The notes under the pieces are model-generated. The model was given only the letters and a program-made list of their open reading frames with translations, ran no database searches and was not told the DNA's origin. A stretch of DNA of 64,000 nt from Parvibaculum sp040216885 (GTDB taxonomy: Bacteria > Pseudomonadota > Alphaproteobacteria > Parvibaculales > Parvibaculaceae). How positions within the stretch are numbered: the first letter of the stretch is position 1; every line of letters starts with the position of its first letter. Both the position numbers and the translations under genes were made by a program. Shown piece after piece: positions 17,922 to 25,436 of the stretch. The stretch is taken from assembly GCA_040216885.1 (NCBI GenBank), contig JAVJOG010000025.1, positions 46,274 to 110,273 of the forward strand, read 5' to 3'.

Positions 17922-20139
17922 AAATTCGGGCGTTTTCGAAAGGCTGCATCCTCAGATCCAACGCTGGATATGGGAGCAGAAGTGGGATGATCTGAGAGAT
18001 GTTCAGAGTCAGGCTATTTCAGCAATTCTGGACAGCGACAAAGATATTCTAATTTCGGCTGCTACAGCAGCGGGGAAGACAGAGGCTGCTTTTCTTCCAG
18101 TTCTTACGCGAATAGCGGGCCGGTCAGAGGCCGGTCTGTCAGTTCTGTACATCAGTCCGCTCAAAGCCTTGATCAACGATCAATTTCGCCGCCTCGACCT
18201 TCTTTGCGAAAGGATGGAGATCAACGTTGTCCGATGGCATGGTGACGCACCGCAAGCGGACAAGGCACGTATGTTGCGAAGCCCGCAGGGAATAGCGCTC
18301 ATCACCCCAGAGTCAATTGAAGCGCTGTTTGTACGACGCCCAACCGCAGCCAGACTTTTGTTCGGTGCTCTTGACTTCGTTGTGATCGATGAGTTTCACA
18401 GCTTCCTTCAGGGGCCGAGGGGACTGCATCTTGCCTCTCTCCTGAGACGTATCGACGGAGTGTCCGTTCGTCGGCCGCGACGCGTGGGGCTTTCAGCAAC
18501 GATCGGTGATCTTCCTATGGCGGCTGCGTGGATGAACCCAAGTGCGATCGATAATGTTCTGTGTATAGAGTCATCAACTGAGTCACCGGAACTCAGACTT
18601 CAAATTCGGGGATATGTTGAGCCGCCAGATTCCGAGGACGCAGATGATCTCGAAGCGGATGATGGTGAACGCAAAGCGCTTGATCTGATCACCGACCACG
18701 TTTTCGAAGTACTGCGAGGCAACAACAATCTACTCTTTGCCGGGTCTCGTCGACGGGTAGAGGCCGTTGCGGATCGTTTGAGACGTCGTAGCGAACGAGC
18801 CAATCTGCCAAATGAGTTCTTTCCTCACCATGGCAGTCTGTCCAAGGAGCTCCGCGAGGAGCTTGAGCTTCGGCTCAAGCAAGGGGATGTGCCGACTACC
18901 GCTGTAGCCACAACAACATTGGAGCTCGGAATTGATATCGGTTCAGTAAGATCGGTTGCGCAGATCGGGGGGCCGAGATCTCTAGCATCGCTCAGGCAGC
19001 GCCTGGGACGAAGTGGTCGAAGACGCGGCACACCCGCGGTGCTCCGCATATACCTACGAGAGAAGCACTTGTCGGATGATTCGGATCCGCTTGACCGTCT
19101 TCGGATGGAAGTGGTGCGTTCGGTTGGGGCGATCAGGCTCTTGGTTCAAAGGTTTGTCGAGCCGCCGGGACTCAATCCGTCGATAGCTACTGTTGTTTTG
19201 CACCAAACGCTCTCGATAGTTGCGGAGCGCGGCGGTGAGCGGATCGAGAGGCTCTACAAGACCATCTGCGGTGGTGGTCCTTTATCCGAAATTGGGAAGG
19301 CTGATTATATTCTGTTGTTGCGATGTATGGCTTCTACGGAGGCTCGTTTGATCGAACAAGCGCCCGATGGAACTGTCATGCTCGGAGAGGTCGGTGAACA
19401 ACTGACGAATGGACGCGAATTCTATGCTATCTTCGAGAGCGACCAAGAATGGCGCCTAACGTCGGGCGGCAGGACACTCGGCACAATTCCGCTCTCGAAT
19501 ATAGTTGGCGTCGGAACATTGCTTGGATTTGCTGGGCGACGGTGGCGAGTCGAAGCGATTGATGATCGAGCCAAAGTTCTCTCTGTTGTCCCACATAGAT
19601 CAGGGCGCATTCCAAAATTCGATCGCTTATCGATCGAACCTGTTCACGACCGTTTAGTCGCTGAAATGAGATTGGTATATCAAGATACTGACACTCCCAC
19701 TTATCTGGATGTCCGTGCTAGGGAGTTACTTGCCGAGGGCCGTACGGCCTTCCAATCATTGTCGCTGCAGCGTACGCGGTTGATAGAGGCGAGCGGAGAT
19801 ACACACATACTAACATGGCGCGGTACGGGATTTAACGCTGTTTTTGCTGCGGCAATGACTTCAGCGGGATTGGCGTGCGAGGTCCACGATTTGGGCGTCA
19901 CAGTCACAGACGCCACGCCGGCTGAGGTTAAGGGTATACTTGAGCGAATGGCCTCAATGGAGCCGTTGAGCTCCGAGGATATTGGAGCCTTTGTGGGAAA
20001 TCTGATCGCAGCAAAATACGACGAGTTCGTTCCTGAGATTCTGCTTCGCAATCTTTGGGCAAGGGCAAATGCTGAGCTATGTGCGGAGGTTCCGGGGGTT
20101 GCGAAGAGTCTTGCAAATAGCGGAGACTTGAGGACTTAG
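17896..20139 (+). CDS. BrxHI/Lhr-like DEAD/H superfamily 2 helicase
   Basis: About 747 residues from GTG 17896 (AGGGAAGACGGAG upstream), overlapping the end of the BrxD-like gene by 26 bases. Superfamily 2 motifs are in order: Q-like DVQSQAISAI, motif I SAATAAGKTEAA (about residue 54), motif II VIDEFHSF (DEFH, about 163), motif III SATIG (about 201), motif IV-V HHGSLSKELR and TTTLELGIDIGSVRSV, motif VI QRLGRSGRR. The Lhr-type C-terminal extension follows. In type 2 BREX this helicase accompanies BrxD. The last codons and stop are written by the GACTT repeat that also flanks the small cassettes, so the gene's 3' end coincides with a recombination boundary. Confidence 0.87.
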   Translation: MTLTPSASENSGVFERLHPQIQRWIWEQKWDDLRDVQSQAISAILDSDKDILISAATAAGKTEAAFLPVLTRIAGRSEAGLSVLYISPLKALINDQFRRLDLLCERMEINVVRWHGDAPQADKARMLRSPQGIALITPESIEALFVRRPTAARLLFGALDFVVIDEFHSFLQGPRGLHLASLLRRIDGVSVRRPRRVGLSATIGDLPMAAAWMNPSAIDNVLCIESSTESPELRLQIRGYVEPPDSEDADDLEADDGERKALDLITDHVFEVLRGNNNLLFAGSRRRVEAVADRLRRRSERANLPNEFFPHHGSLSKELREELELRLKQGDVPTTAVATTTLELGIDIGSVRSVAQIGGPRSLASLRQRLGRSGRRRGTPAVLRIYLREKHLSDDSDPLDRLRMEVVRSVGAIRLLVQRFVEPPGLNPSIATVVLHQTLSIVAERGGERIERLYKTICGGGPLSEIGKADYILLLRCMASTEARLIEQAPDGTVMLGEVGEQLTNGREFYAIFESDQEWRLTSGGRTLGTIPLSNIVGVGTLLGFAGRRWRVEAIDDRAKVLSVVPHRSGRIPKFDRLSIEPVHDRLVAEMRLVYQDTDTPTYLDVRARELLAEGRTAFQSLSLQRTRLIEASGDTHILTWRGTGFNAVFAAAMTSAGLACEVHDLGVTVTDATPAEVKGILERMASMEPLSSEDIGAFVGNLIAAKYDEFVPEILLRNLWARANAELCAEVPGVAKSLANSGDLRT

Positions 20140-20158
20140 GGGACTTTGTTTCAAACCA
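20125..20158 (+). repeat. Iterated GACTT motif, copy A
   Basis: GACTT occurs at 20125, 20133 and 20142, and the last unit continues into TTGTTTCAAACCA. The same arrangement recurs at 20706 (two units) and 21134 (three units, exact 9-base spacing). It spans the helicase stop codon and abuts a displaced copy of the serine recombinase 3' end. Confidence 0.7.
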
Positions 20159-20161
20159 TCT

Positions 20162-20235
20162 CACTTATCGCCCCTAAGCATTTCCGCCAGTTTTTTCAAA
20201 AAAGTTCGAGCTCGCTCTCGAGACGGTTCACATAC
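20162..20235 (-). pseudogene. Displaced 3' end of a serine recombinase gene
   Basis: Read on the minus strand this stretch encodes a peptide ending in PSRERARTFLKKLAEMLRGDK and a stop, nearly the C-terminus of the complete recombinase 1 kb away (…FLKKLAEILRRGE). 52 bases (20180-20231) are identical to 21190-21241. The last codons differ, so it is the tail of another recombinase allele and not a simple recent copy. No body of a gene is attached. This is what is left when an insertion exchanges the 3' end of a recombinase gene. Confidence 0.7.
20180..20231. repeat. 52-bp direct repeat, copy 1
   Basis: Identical to 21190-21241. It contains two short inverted repeats (TTTTTT-C-AAAAAA and TCGAG...CTCGA), as expected of a recombinase binding site, though the region is also coding in the second copy. 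Confidence 0.75.
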
Positions 20236-20265
20236 CTAGACAGTCCTAAAAAAGGTTGTCTAATC

Positions 20266-20295
20266 AAAAAGACGGCTCAACTGAGCCGTCTTTTT
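20266..20295. terminator. Bidirectional terminator
   Basis: AAAAAGACGGCTCA-AC-TGAGCCGTCTTTTT: a 9-bp G+C-rich stem with A tract before and T tract after, so it can act in both directions. It lies between the helicase end and the first small cassette gene. Confidence 0.85.
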
Positions 20296-20411
20296 GATAC
20301 ACAAATCTCTAAGAGTGGAGAAAACGTGTAAGAGACCCAGCAGGGATCGAACTGTCTCCAAGTCTGTCTGGTATAGTATTTAGTGGGTGAATCTCATTTT
20401 GGAGACTGATT

Positions 20412-20624
20412 ATGAACGGGAAACAAAAGAAACCCCTGAGCGCTGAAAGACTCCGTGCGACGCCTGCTGTGCAAAAAGTTAGCCGTTGGCGTCTCCCGAA
20501 CTTCGAAAATGCCGAGTCGCAAGGAAGCTCAGTGGAGTTTGCTCAGAAAAATGGGGAAGGATTTTTCCGAGCTGCGGAAAAGGCACTCGGTCTATCAACA
20601 ACGAAGGAATCGTCTGAACGTTAG
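20412..20624 (+). CDS. Small orphan protein, cassette gene 1
   Basis: 70 residues from ATG 20412, with GGAG 8 bases upstream and a possible -10 TATAGT at about 20374. Basic N-terminus (NGKQKKPLSAERLRATP) and a helical C-terminal half; no known domain recognised, no signal peptide. It lies alone between repeat copies A and B and has its own terminator. Real expression is inferred from the ribosome site, the terminator and the cassette-like layout. Confidence 0.55.
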   Translation: MNGKQKKPLSAERLRATPAVQKVSRWRLPNFENAESQGSSVEFAQKNGEGFFRAAEKALGLSTTKESSER

Positions 20625-20633
20625 ATGATTTTC

Positions 20634-20662
20634 AAAGGATCGGCTCTATGTCGATCCTTTGC
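20634..20662 (+). terminator. Terminator after cassette gene 1
   Basis: Stem AAAGGATCG / CGATCCTTT (9 bp, 9-base loop) starting 10 bases after the stop codon; only a short T run follows. Confidence 0.7.
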
Positions 20663-20705
20663 TATAAAACACAAGTCCCGCTCTTGATAGTGGTTATCTG
20701 ACGTG

Positions 20706-20730
20706 GACTTGGGGACTTTGTTTTGAACCA
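20706..20730 (+). repeat. Iterated GACTT motif, copy B
   Basis: Two GACTT units (20706, 20714), the second continuing into TTGTTTTGAACCA. It marks the border between the two small cassette genes. Confidence 0.6.
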
Positions 20731-20786
20731 CAGATATTTTTTTAACTTAAACTGCTGACAACGGGTGCCCCGCCAGGTTTTCACGC

Positions 20787-20808
20787 TCTGTGGTATTCTG
20801 TACACAGA
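20787..20808. promoter_or_regulatory. Palindromic operator-like site before cassette gene 2
   Basis: TCTGTG-N10-CACAGA inverted repeat 27 bases upstream of the ATG, with TATTCT as a possible -10 in its centre. It looks like the site of a dimeric repressor; the binding protein is unknown. Confidence 0.45.
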
Positions 20809-20835
20809 ACAAAGACACAGTCACCGGAGGTATCA

Positions 20836-21051
20836 ATGTCCATCGACATCCCAGAAGGTTTTGACGATAAAATGAGAGCTATCGCCAGAGAAATACTGGC
20901 AGAAGATTCTCTGACAGGGAGGATACTGACCTTTGACAGAAGAAGATCTCATCAGAGCGTCGACAACGCGGTTGACGCCAAAGCAGCGGTTGTTGCGCGG
21001 TTCAGAAGGAACAGTGCAAACGCTGTACAGCGCTTCTTCTCACAAGAATGA
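20836..21051 (+). CDS. Small orphan protein, cassette gene 2
   Basis: 71 residues from ATG 20836 (GGAGG 8 bases upstream). It starts SIDIPEGFDDKMRAIAREIL and ends in a basic helix with NSANAVQRFFSQE. No domain recognised; size and charge would fit a DNA-associated or antitoxin-like protein, but that is a guess. It has its own upstream palindrome and a strong terminator, and lies between repeat copies B and C. Confidence 0.6.
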   Translation: MSIDIPEGFDDKMRAIAREILAEDSLTGRILTFDRRRSHQSVDNAVDAKAAVVARFRRNSANAVQRFFSQE

Positions 21052-21069
21052 GATTCGTAAATGAAGAAA

Positions 21070-21100
21070 GACCCGCATCGAAAGTGCGGGTCTCCTGTTT
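21070..21100 (+). terminator. Terminator after cassette gene 2
   Basis: Stem GACCCGCA / TGCGGGTC with a 7-base loop, followed by TCCTGTTTCTT. It begins about 19 bases after the stop codon. Confidence 0.8.
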
Positions 21101-21133
21101 CTTGCGATGAATGAGGTGAGTGGAGACGTTGAG

Positions 21134-21168
21134 GACTTGGGGGACTTAGTGGACTTTGTTTCAAACCA
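21134..21168 (+). repeat. Iterated GACTT motif, copy C
   Basis: GACTT at 21134, 21143 and 21152 (exact 9-base period), ending TTGTTTCAAACCACC. It lies immediately beyond the stop codon of the serine recombinase gene. Confidence 0.7.
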
Positions 21169-21170
21169 CC

Positions 21171-22661
21171 TCACTCACCCCGTCTCAGTATTTCCGCCAG
21201 TTTTTTCAAAAAAGTTCGAGCTCGCTCTCGAGACGGTTCACCCTCGTATAACAAACGCCAATTTATGACCTCCTGATACGGAGAACGCAGCGCAATTGCT
21301 GGGTATTTTACCTGTAGCGTAAGGTTCGAACTCACCGATTTTATCAAGTCGCGTTTTTCGTCTGGCGATCCGGTTTCGTAGAGCAAATAAGCCGTTTGTG
21401 TGAGTTCGAGCAATTTCGACAGGTGGTCCTCTATTGTAGCCGGTTGCCCGACACGGTTTATCTCCTCGACGATCTCGATCCGATCGCTCAGGAGCTGTCC
21501 TCTGCGTATCTCATAAGCGTCCTTGTCGACCAGTCCATCGAGAAGCGCATCGGTCAAACGCGTCAAGCGTTCGTCGATTTTATGTTGAGCGAGCATAAGG
21601 GCCTTCTTCCTCTCTGTATCGGACTGAAGTGTGTCTTCCCGCAGCTTGCCAGCTTCGTCCCCCAAGTCCCCCACCTCCTCGTCGCTGAAGCGCAACAGGT
21701 TGAATGTCCGGCGCAGCATCTCATCGAAATGACATTCGCGGAGCGACGTTCCGGGACAACGATGGCATCGATAGTAGACATTTCCTTTCTGGCGCTCACC
21801 GACCAGAATCCGGTCGCAGCCCCGGCAGAGGATCAGCCGGCGAAGCAGGAACTCGTGTTTCTGCACACGAGCGAAGGATCGTCCGTCAAAGACATCTTGC
21901 ACGCGCCGATAGAGCGCCATGGGCACGATCGGTTCATGTATGCCCTGAAACGTCTCGCCCGTCCGCTCGATGCGTATCAAGCCCGCATAAAAGGGCCGGT
22001 GAAGTATCTTGAACAGCGCCGATGCGCTGATCGGTTCGTCGTCCCGCGTCCGCAAACCGCGACGGGTGAGCTCGGCAGCCAATGCCTCGACGGTATAGGA
22101 CCCGGTTGCATAAAGTTCGAAGGCCTGCTGTATGAGCGGGGCCCGGATAGGATCGGGTATCTTTGCTTTGGCTTTGCCTTGATCGAGATAGCCCAAAGGT
22201 GCCGGCAGGGGATAGAGACCCTGCTTGAGACGGCCATAAAAGCCCTTCTTCACCTCGTCGCGGAGGTTGCGGATATAGTCGGCAGCGATCACCGCCTGGA
22301 TGTCGGCCGTGAGCCGACCGCCGCGGGATTGCATATCAAGGCTCTCATGCGCGAAGCGCACATCGATGCCCCGGTCGATCAGCTCACCGATATCCGACCA
22401 GTCCTTGAGGTTGCGGGCGCTGCGATCGATCTTGTGGATGATGACGCCGTCGACCTGGCCACGCCTGAGCTGACCAAGCATTTTCGAGAACATCGGCCGG
22501 CCGCGCTTGGCGGCGGTTTCCATTTCCTCAAACCATTCGACGATGGCGAGCTCATGGCGTTGCGCATAAACCTCAATGGCGCTGCGCTGTTCCTGCAGCG
22601 ATATACCGTGCTCACCCTGCTTCACGGTCGAGACACGGATGTAGGCATAAAAGCGCTTCAT
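21171..22661 (-). CDS. Large serine recombinase / site-specific integrase
   Basis: 496 residues from ATG 22661; the upstream extension of the frame overlaps the small partner gene. The resolvase catalytic domain has YIRVST (nucleophile Ser11), LQEQRSAIEVYA and VIIHKIDRSARN. A recombinase domain follows, with GYL...IPDPIRAPLIQQAFELYATGSYT, a zinc ribbon LCRGCDRI...YYRCHRCPG, and a coiled-coil-like C-terminal half. Such enzymes integrate or excise elements between short att sites without replication. The start overlaps the stop of the small upstream gene (ATGA), suggesting a joint unit. The last 52 coding bases are repeated 1 kb downstream, so its own 3' end probably serves as an attachment region. 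Confidence 0.9.
   Translation of the reverse strand: MKRFYAYIRVSTVKQGEHGISLQEQRSAIEVYAQRHELAIVEWFEEMETAAKRGRPMFSKMLGQLRRGQVDGVIIHKIDRSARNLKDWSDIGELIDRGIDVRFAHESLDMQSRGGRLTADIQAVIAADYIRNLRDEVKKGFYGRLKQGLYPLPAPLGYLDQGKAKAKIPDPIRAPLIQQAFELYATGSYTVEALAAELTRRGLRTRDDEPISASALFKILHRPFYAGLIRIERTGETFQGIHEPIVPMALYRRVQDVFDGRSFARVQKHEFLLRRLILCRGCDRILVGERQKGNVYYRCHRCPGTSLRECHFDEMLRRTFNLLRFSDEEVGDLGDEAGKLREDTLQSDTERKKALMLAQHKIDERLTRLTDALLDGLVDKDAYEIRRGQLLSDRIEIVEEINRVGQPATIEDHLSKLLELTQTAYLLYETGSPDEKRDLIKSVSSNLTLQVKYPAIALRSPYQEVINWRLLYEGEPSRERARTFLKKLAEILRRGE
21190..21241. repeat. 52-bp direct repeat, copy 2
   Basis: Inside the last codons of the serine recombinase gene; identical to 20180-20231. The two copies enclose about 1 kb with the two small orphan genes. 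Confidence 0.75.
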
Positions 22662-22885
22662 ATGGACGGGGTATGGCCTGAATCTACCGCGGAGTCGGGA
22701 TTCGCGCGAGTCGCTTGTCCCTGTTCGCGCTCTTCCCACTCGAGCCGCGCCGCAATGCGCATCGCGACCGCGAGATATGCACGAAGGTTCTCACGCGCTT
22801 CCTCGCGCTCGGCTTCCGTCGCATTCGGCATGTAGCGGTCGATGATGAGATCGCCGGGTTTTCGGATGCGTTCGTTTGACGTCAT
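22658..22885 (-). CDS. Small partner protein of the serine recombinase
   Basis: 75 residues from ATG 22885, overlapping the recombinase start by four bases. Mostly helical, with RIRKPGDLIIDRYMPNATEA and EEARENLRAYLAVAMRIAARLEWEE. No known domain. The overlap implies translation coupling; it could be an accessory or directionality factor, which is inference. Confidence 0.7.
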   Translation of the reverse strand: MTSNERIRKPGDLIIDRYMPNATEAEREEARENLRAYLAVAMRIAARLEWEEREQGQATRANPDSAVDSGHTPSI

Positions 22886-22943
22886 CGCACCAGTATCGGT
22901 CCGGAGGCCTTCGGCGACGAGGTGCGAGATGTTGCCGAAGGCG

Positions 22944-22960
22944 CAAGTTTTCACGTCTTA
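22944..22960 (+). promoter_or_regulatory. Shared island motif, copy 2
   Basis: CAAGTTTTCACGTCTTA in the divergent region between the recombinase unit and the primase-type ATPase gene; matches copies at 12205 and 24397. Confidence 0.5.
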
Positions 22961-22981
22961 AGCGTTGAGCAGACCGGCCGT

Positions 22982-24325
22982 ATGCTTCGCGTCATGTCTC
23001 AATTTACCGGCGAAGCATCGAACAAGAAGAACACCGAGCGCGGTGTCCCAGCGATTTCCCGTATCTGTGCGGACGGTACGATCGTCGAGCTGCTCTACAG
23101 CGCCGAGGAACGCAAGACCGCCCTCGTCGTCTCCCGCCACAACGGGCTCTGGAACATAGAGCAGGAAGTTCGCATCGAGACTGGCGAGCGGCTGGTTCCG
23201 TATTCGCCATCAAACAACCTGATCGCGAACGAATGCGTCCTGCTGCCCTCGACCGTCTCCGACTATGGCAGCAAGGAACGGCTCCTCGAAGAGATCGCGG
23301 CCTTCATCCACCGCTATGCGGACCTCTCGCCACAATTCGAGAAGTACGCGACTTACTATGTGCTCCTGACCTGGGTCCATGACGCTTTCAACGAGTTGCC
23401 CTATCTCAGATTCCGGGGCGATTACGGAACCGGCAAGACCCGGGGTCTCATGACCATCGGCTCGATTTGCTACAAGCCCTTCTTCGCCAGCGGCGCCTCC
23501 ACCATCTCGCCGATCTTCCACACGCTCGATACGTTCGGCGGCACGCTCGTCTTCGACGAGGCGGATTTGCGGTTCTCGGACGCAAAGGCCGATATCGTGA
23601 AGATTCTCAACAACGGCAACGCCCGCGGGCTTCCGGTCTTGCGTACGGTCGTCACCCGCGCCAAGGAGTTCAATCCGCATGCCTTCCATGTCTATGGACC
23701 GAAGATCATCGGCATGCGGGAGTCCTTCGAGGACCGGGCGCTTGAGAGCCGGTTCCTTACGGAGGAGACCGGCCAACGACCGCTCCGCGCCGGTATCCCG
23801 ATCCATCTTCCCGACAGTCTGAAGAGGGAAGCCTTGGAGCTCCGCAACAAGCTGCTGCATTTCCGGCTGGTAAACCGGTTCGCGGTCGCGACCGATCCGA
23901 GTGTGGTCACGCCGGAGATCGAGCCGCGCCTCAACCAGATGGCGCTTTCGCTTCTGAGCCTTGTCGACAGCCCCGCCCTTCGGACCGAGATGACCGATGC
24001 CCTCATCCGGCAACAGGCGGACCTCATCAGCGAACGAAGCCAGACCCTTGCCGCCCAGGTACTGCAGGTGACGATCGAGGCGTTCCGGAAGAGCGACGGA
24101 GCATCGGTGCCGCTGCGCGAGATCGCCGACGGATTCAATGCGCGCCACGCGAGCGACTACAACCGCTTCCTCTCCAACAAGGCGATCGGCACGGTGCTCA
24201 GGAAGCGACTGCGGCTTCAGACGCAGAAGAGCCGGGGCGTCTATGTCGTGGCTGCATCCGAACTGCCGAAGATCGATGTACTCGCGAAGCGCTTCGGTGT
24301 GGAGAGATTGGGGACAACACCGTAA
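22982..24325 (+). CDS. Primase/helicase-type ATPase of mobile elements
   Basis: About 447 residues from ATG 22982; ATG 22994 is an equally possible start. A central P-loop RGDYGTGKTRG (about residues 145-155) and Walker B TLVFDEADL (about 188-196) are followed by an arginine-containing sensor region and a C-terminal winged-helix-like part ending in QKSRGVYVV. The N-terminal quarter resembles the linker of plasmid and phage primase-helicases; a primase active site is not visible. It probably unwinds or processes element DNA. It is divergent from the recombinase and carries the shared motif just upstream. Confidence 0.7.
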   Translation: MLRVMSQFTGEASNKKNTERGVPAISRICADGTIVELLYSAEERKTALVVSRHNGLWNIEQEVRIETGERLVPYSPSNNLIANECVLLPSTVSDYGSKERLLEEIAAFIHRYADLSPQFEKYATYYVLLTWVHDAFNELPYLRFRGDYGTGKTRGLMTIGSICYKPFFASGASTISPIFHTLDTFGGTLVFDEADLRFSDAKADIVKILNNGNARGLPVLRTVVTRAKEFNPHAFHVYGPKIIGMRESFEDRALESRFLTEETGQRPLRAGIPIHLPDSLKREALELRNKLLHFRLVNRFAVATDPSVVTPEIEPRLNQMALSLLSLVDSPALRTEMTDALIRQQADLISERSQTLAAQVLQVTIEAFRKSDGASVPLREIADGFNARHASDYNRFLSNKAIGTVLRKRLRLQTQKSRGVYVVAASELPKIDVLAKRFGVERLGTTP

Positions 24326-24396
24326 TACACAGCCGGATTTCTTCATGTCTCCGTTACAATGCGGGAGCATCGGCGCTGCAAGTTGTGACCGAATGA

Positions 24397-24412
24397 CAAT
24401 TTTTCACGTCTA
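24397..24412 (+). promoter_or_regulatory. Shared island motif, copy 3
   Basis: CAATTTTTCACGTCTA, 68 bases upstream of the XRE gene; matches the copies at 12205 and 22944. Confidence 0.5.
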
Positions 24413-24479
24413 CTGACGACCGACCCTCCGGGTGAAGATGCAAAGCGACTGTCCTGGCCGCTGAGATGCATCTTTATCC

Positions 24480-24830
24480 ATGTCGCCTTTTCTTCATTGC
24501 TATCTCGCAACGCATCGCCGGCGCTGGGGACTGTCCCAGCCGGAGCTTGCCTCGTTGCTCGATCAGTGCTCGCCAAGCGCAGTATCGCGTTGGGAAGCGC
24601 TGCAGCGCGCGCCGACCCTTTCAACCGCACTTCAACTCGAACTGATCTTCGGCGTGACACCGCAAGACCTCTTCCCGGCGCTCTACCGAGAGGCTGAGGA
24701 CACTGTCATGCGGCAGGCGAAAGCGCTTTACGAGACGCTTGAAGGGAAGACCGACGCAAAGTCACGAGAAAAACTCGCCCTGCTCTCGCTCATCATCGAG
24801 CGGGCGAAAGGCGACACCGATTATGTATGA
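24480..24830 (+). CDS. XRE-family helix-turn-helix regulator
   Basis: 116 residues. The helix-turn-helix is residues about 12-65: LATHRRRWGLSQPELASLLD, SAVSRWEALQRAPTLSTALQLELIF and GVTPQDLFPAL. The C-terminal half is a helical tail, perhaps for dimerisation. It is the first gene of a backbone operon with the RuvC-like gene (ATGA overlap) and the DUF3768 gene, and likely regulates it or the other motif-bearing promoters. The shared motif lies in its promoter region. Confidence 0.88.
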   Translation: MSPFLHCYLATHRRRWGLSQPELASLLDQCSPSAVSRWEALQRAPTLSTALQLELIFGVTPQDLFPALYREAEDTVMRQAKALYETLEGKTDAKSREKLALLSLIIERAKGDTDYV

Positions 24831-25357
24831 GAACCACAATCAGCCCGCGTCGCGGGCTCGTCATCGCTATTCATCCTACCTCAAGAGGGTTCGGCTGGGT
24901 GCTCTTCGAGGCGCCCGGTGCTATCGCCACTTGGGGCGTCGTCGACGTTTCGAACTACAAGGAAGACAAGAACCGGCGAGCGCTGGCTCGCATCGGCAAG
25001 CTTCTCGAACGCTACAGCCCTTCCGTCCTCATCCTCGAAGACTTCGAGCACAAACCCGCACGGCGCGGCGCACGGATCAAGCGGCTTTGCCGCGCCATGC
25101 TTCGCTTCGCCGCGCATCGAGGGATAGAGGTTCGCGTCTACCCGCGCGCGGCCGTCAGCGCCTGTTTCAAGACCGTCGGCGCAAAAACGCGCCATGAGAT
25201 CGCGCAGGCGGTGGCACTTCATGTCGATGCACTCCGGCACATGCTGCCGGCGCGGCGCAGGCTCTGGGACCCCGAGCATCCCCGCATGGGGCTCTTCCAG
25301 GCGGCGGCGCTCGCGATCACCTACTACACGCTCGCCGGCGCAGAGGAGCCGCCATGA
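24827..25357 (+). CDS. RuvC-like (RNase H fold) protein, possibly inactive
   Basis: 176 residues overlapping the XRE gene. The layout is that of a Holliday-junction resolvase: first strand LVIAIHPTSRGFGWVLFE, second acidic strand SVLILEDFEHKPARRGARIKRL, then GIEVRVYPRAAV and KTRHEIAQAVA. In RuvC the first strand reads I-D-P-G; here it is I-H-P-T, so the first catalytic Asp is a His, and the final Asp of the family motif is not obvious either. Glu in LILEDFE is kept. It may bind branched DNA without cutting, or belong to a divergent island-specific family. Confidence 0.75.
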   Translation: MRTTISPRRGLVIAIHPTSRGFGWVLFEAPGAIATWGVVDVSNYKEDKNRRALARIGKLLERYSPSVLILEDFEHKPARRGARIKRLCRAMLRFAAHRGIEVRVYPRAAVSACFKTVGAKTRHEIAQAVALHVDALRHMLPARRRLWDPEHPRMGLFQAAALAITYYTLAGAEEPP

Positions 25358-25436
25358 GCGATCCGGCCAACAGGCGATCCGCCTTTGGCGGCTGGGCCTC
25401 AATCCTGGGACCCAGCCGACAGAGAAGGAACATCCC

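Noticed and set aside
20125..21168. GACTT repeats as a CRISPR array or simple satellite
   Set aside because: Units are 8-9 bases apart within each cluster and the clusters are separated by genes; there are no equal-length spacers.
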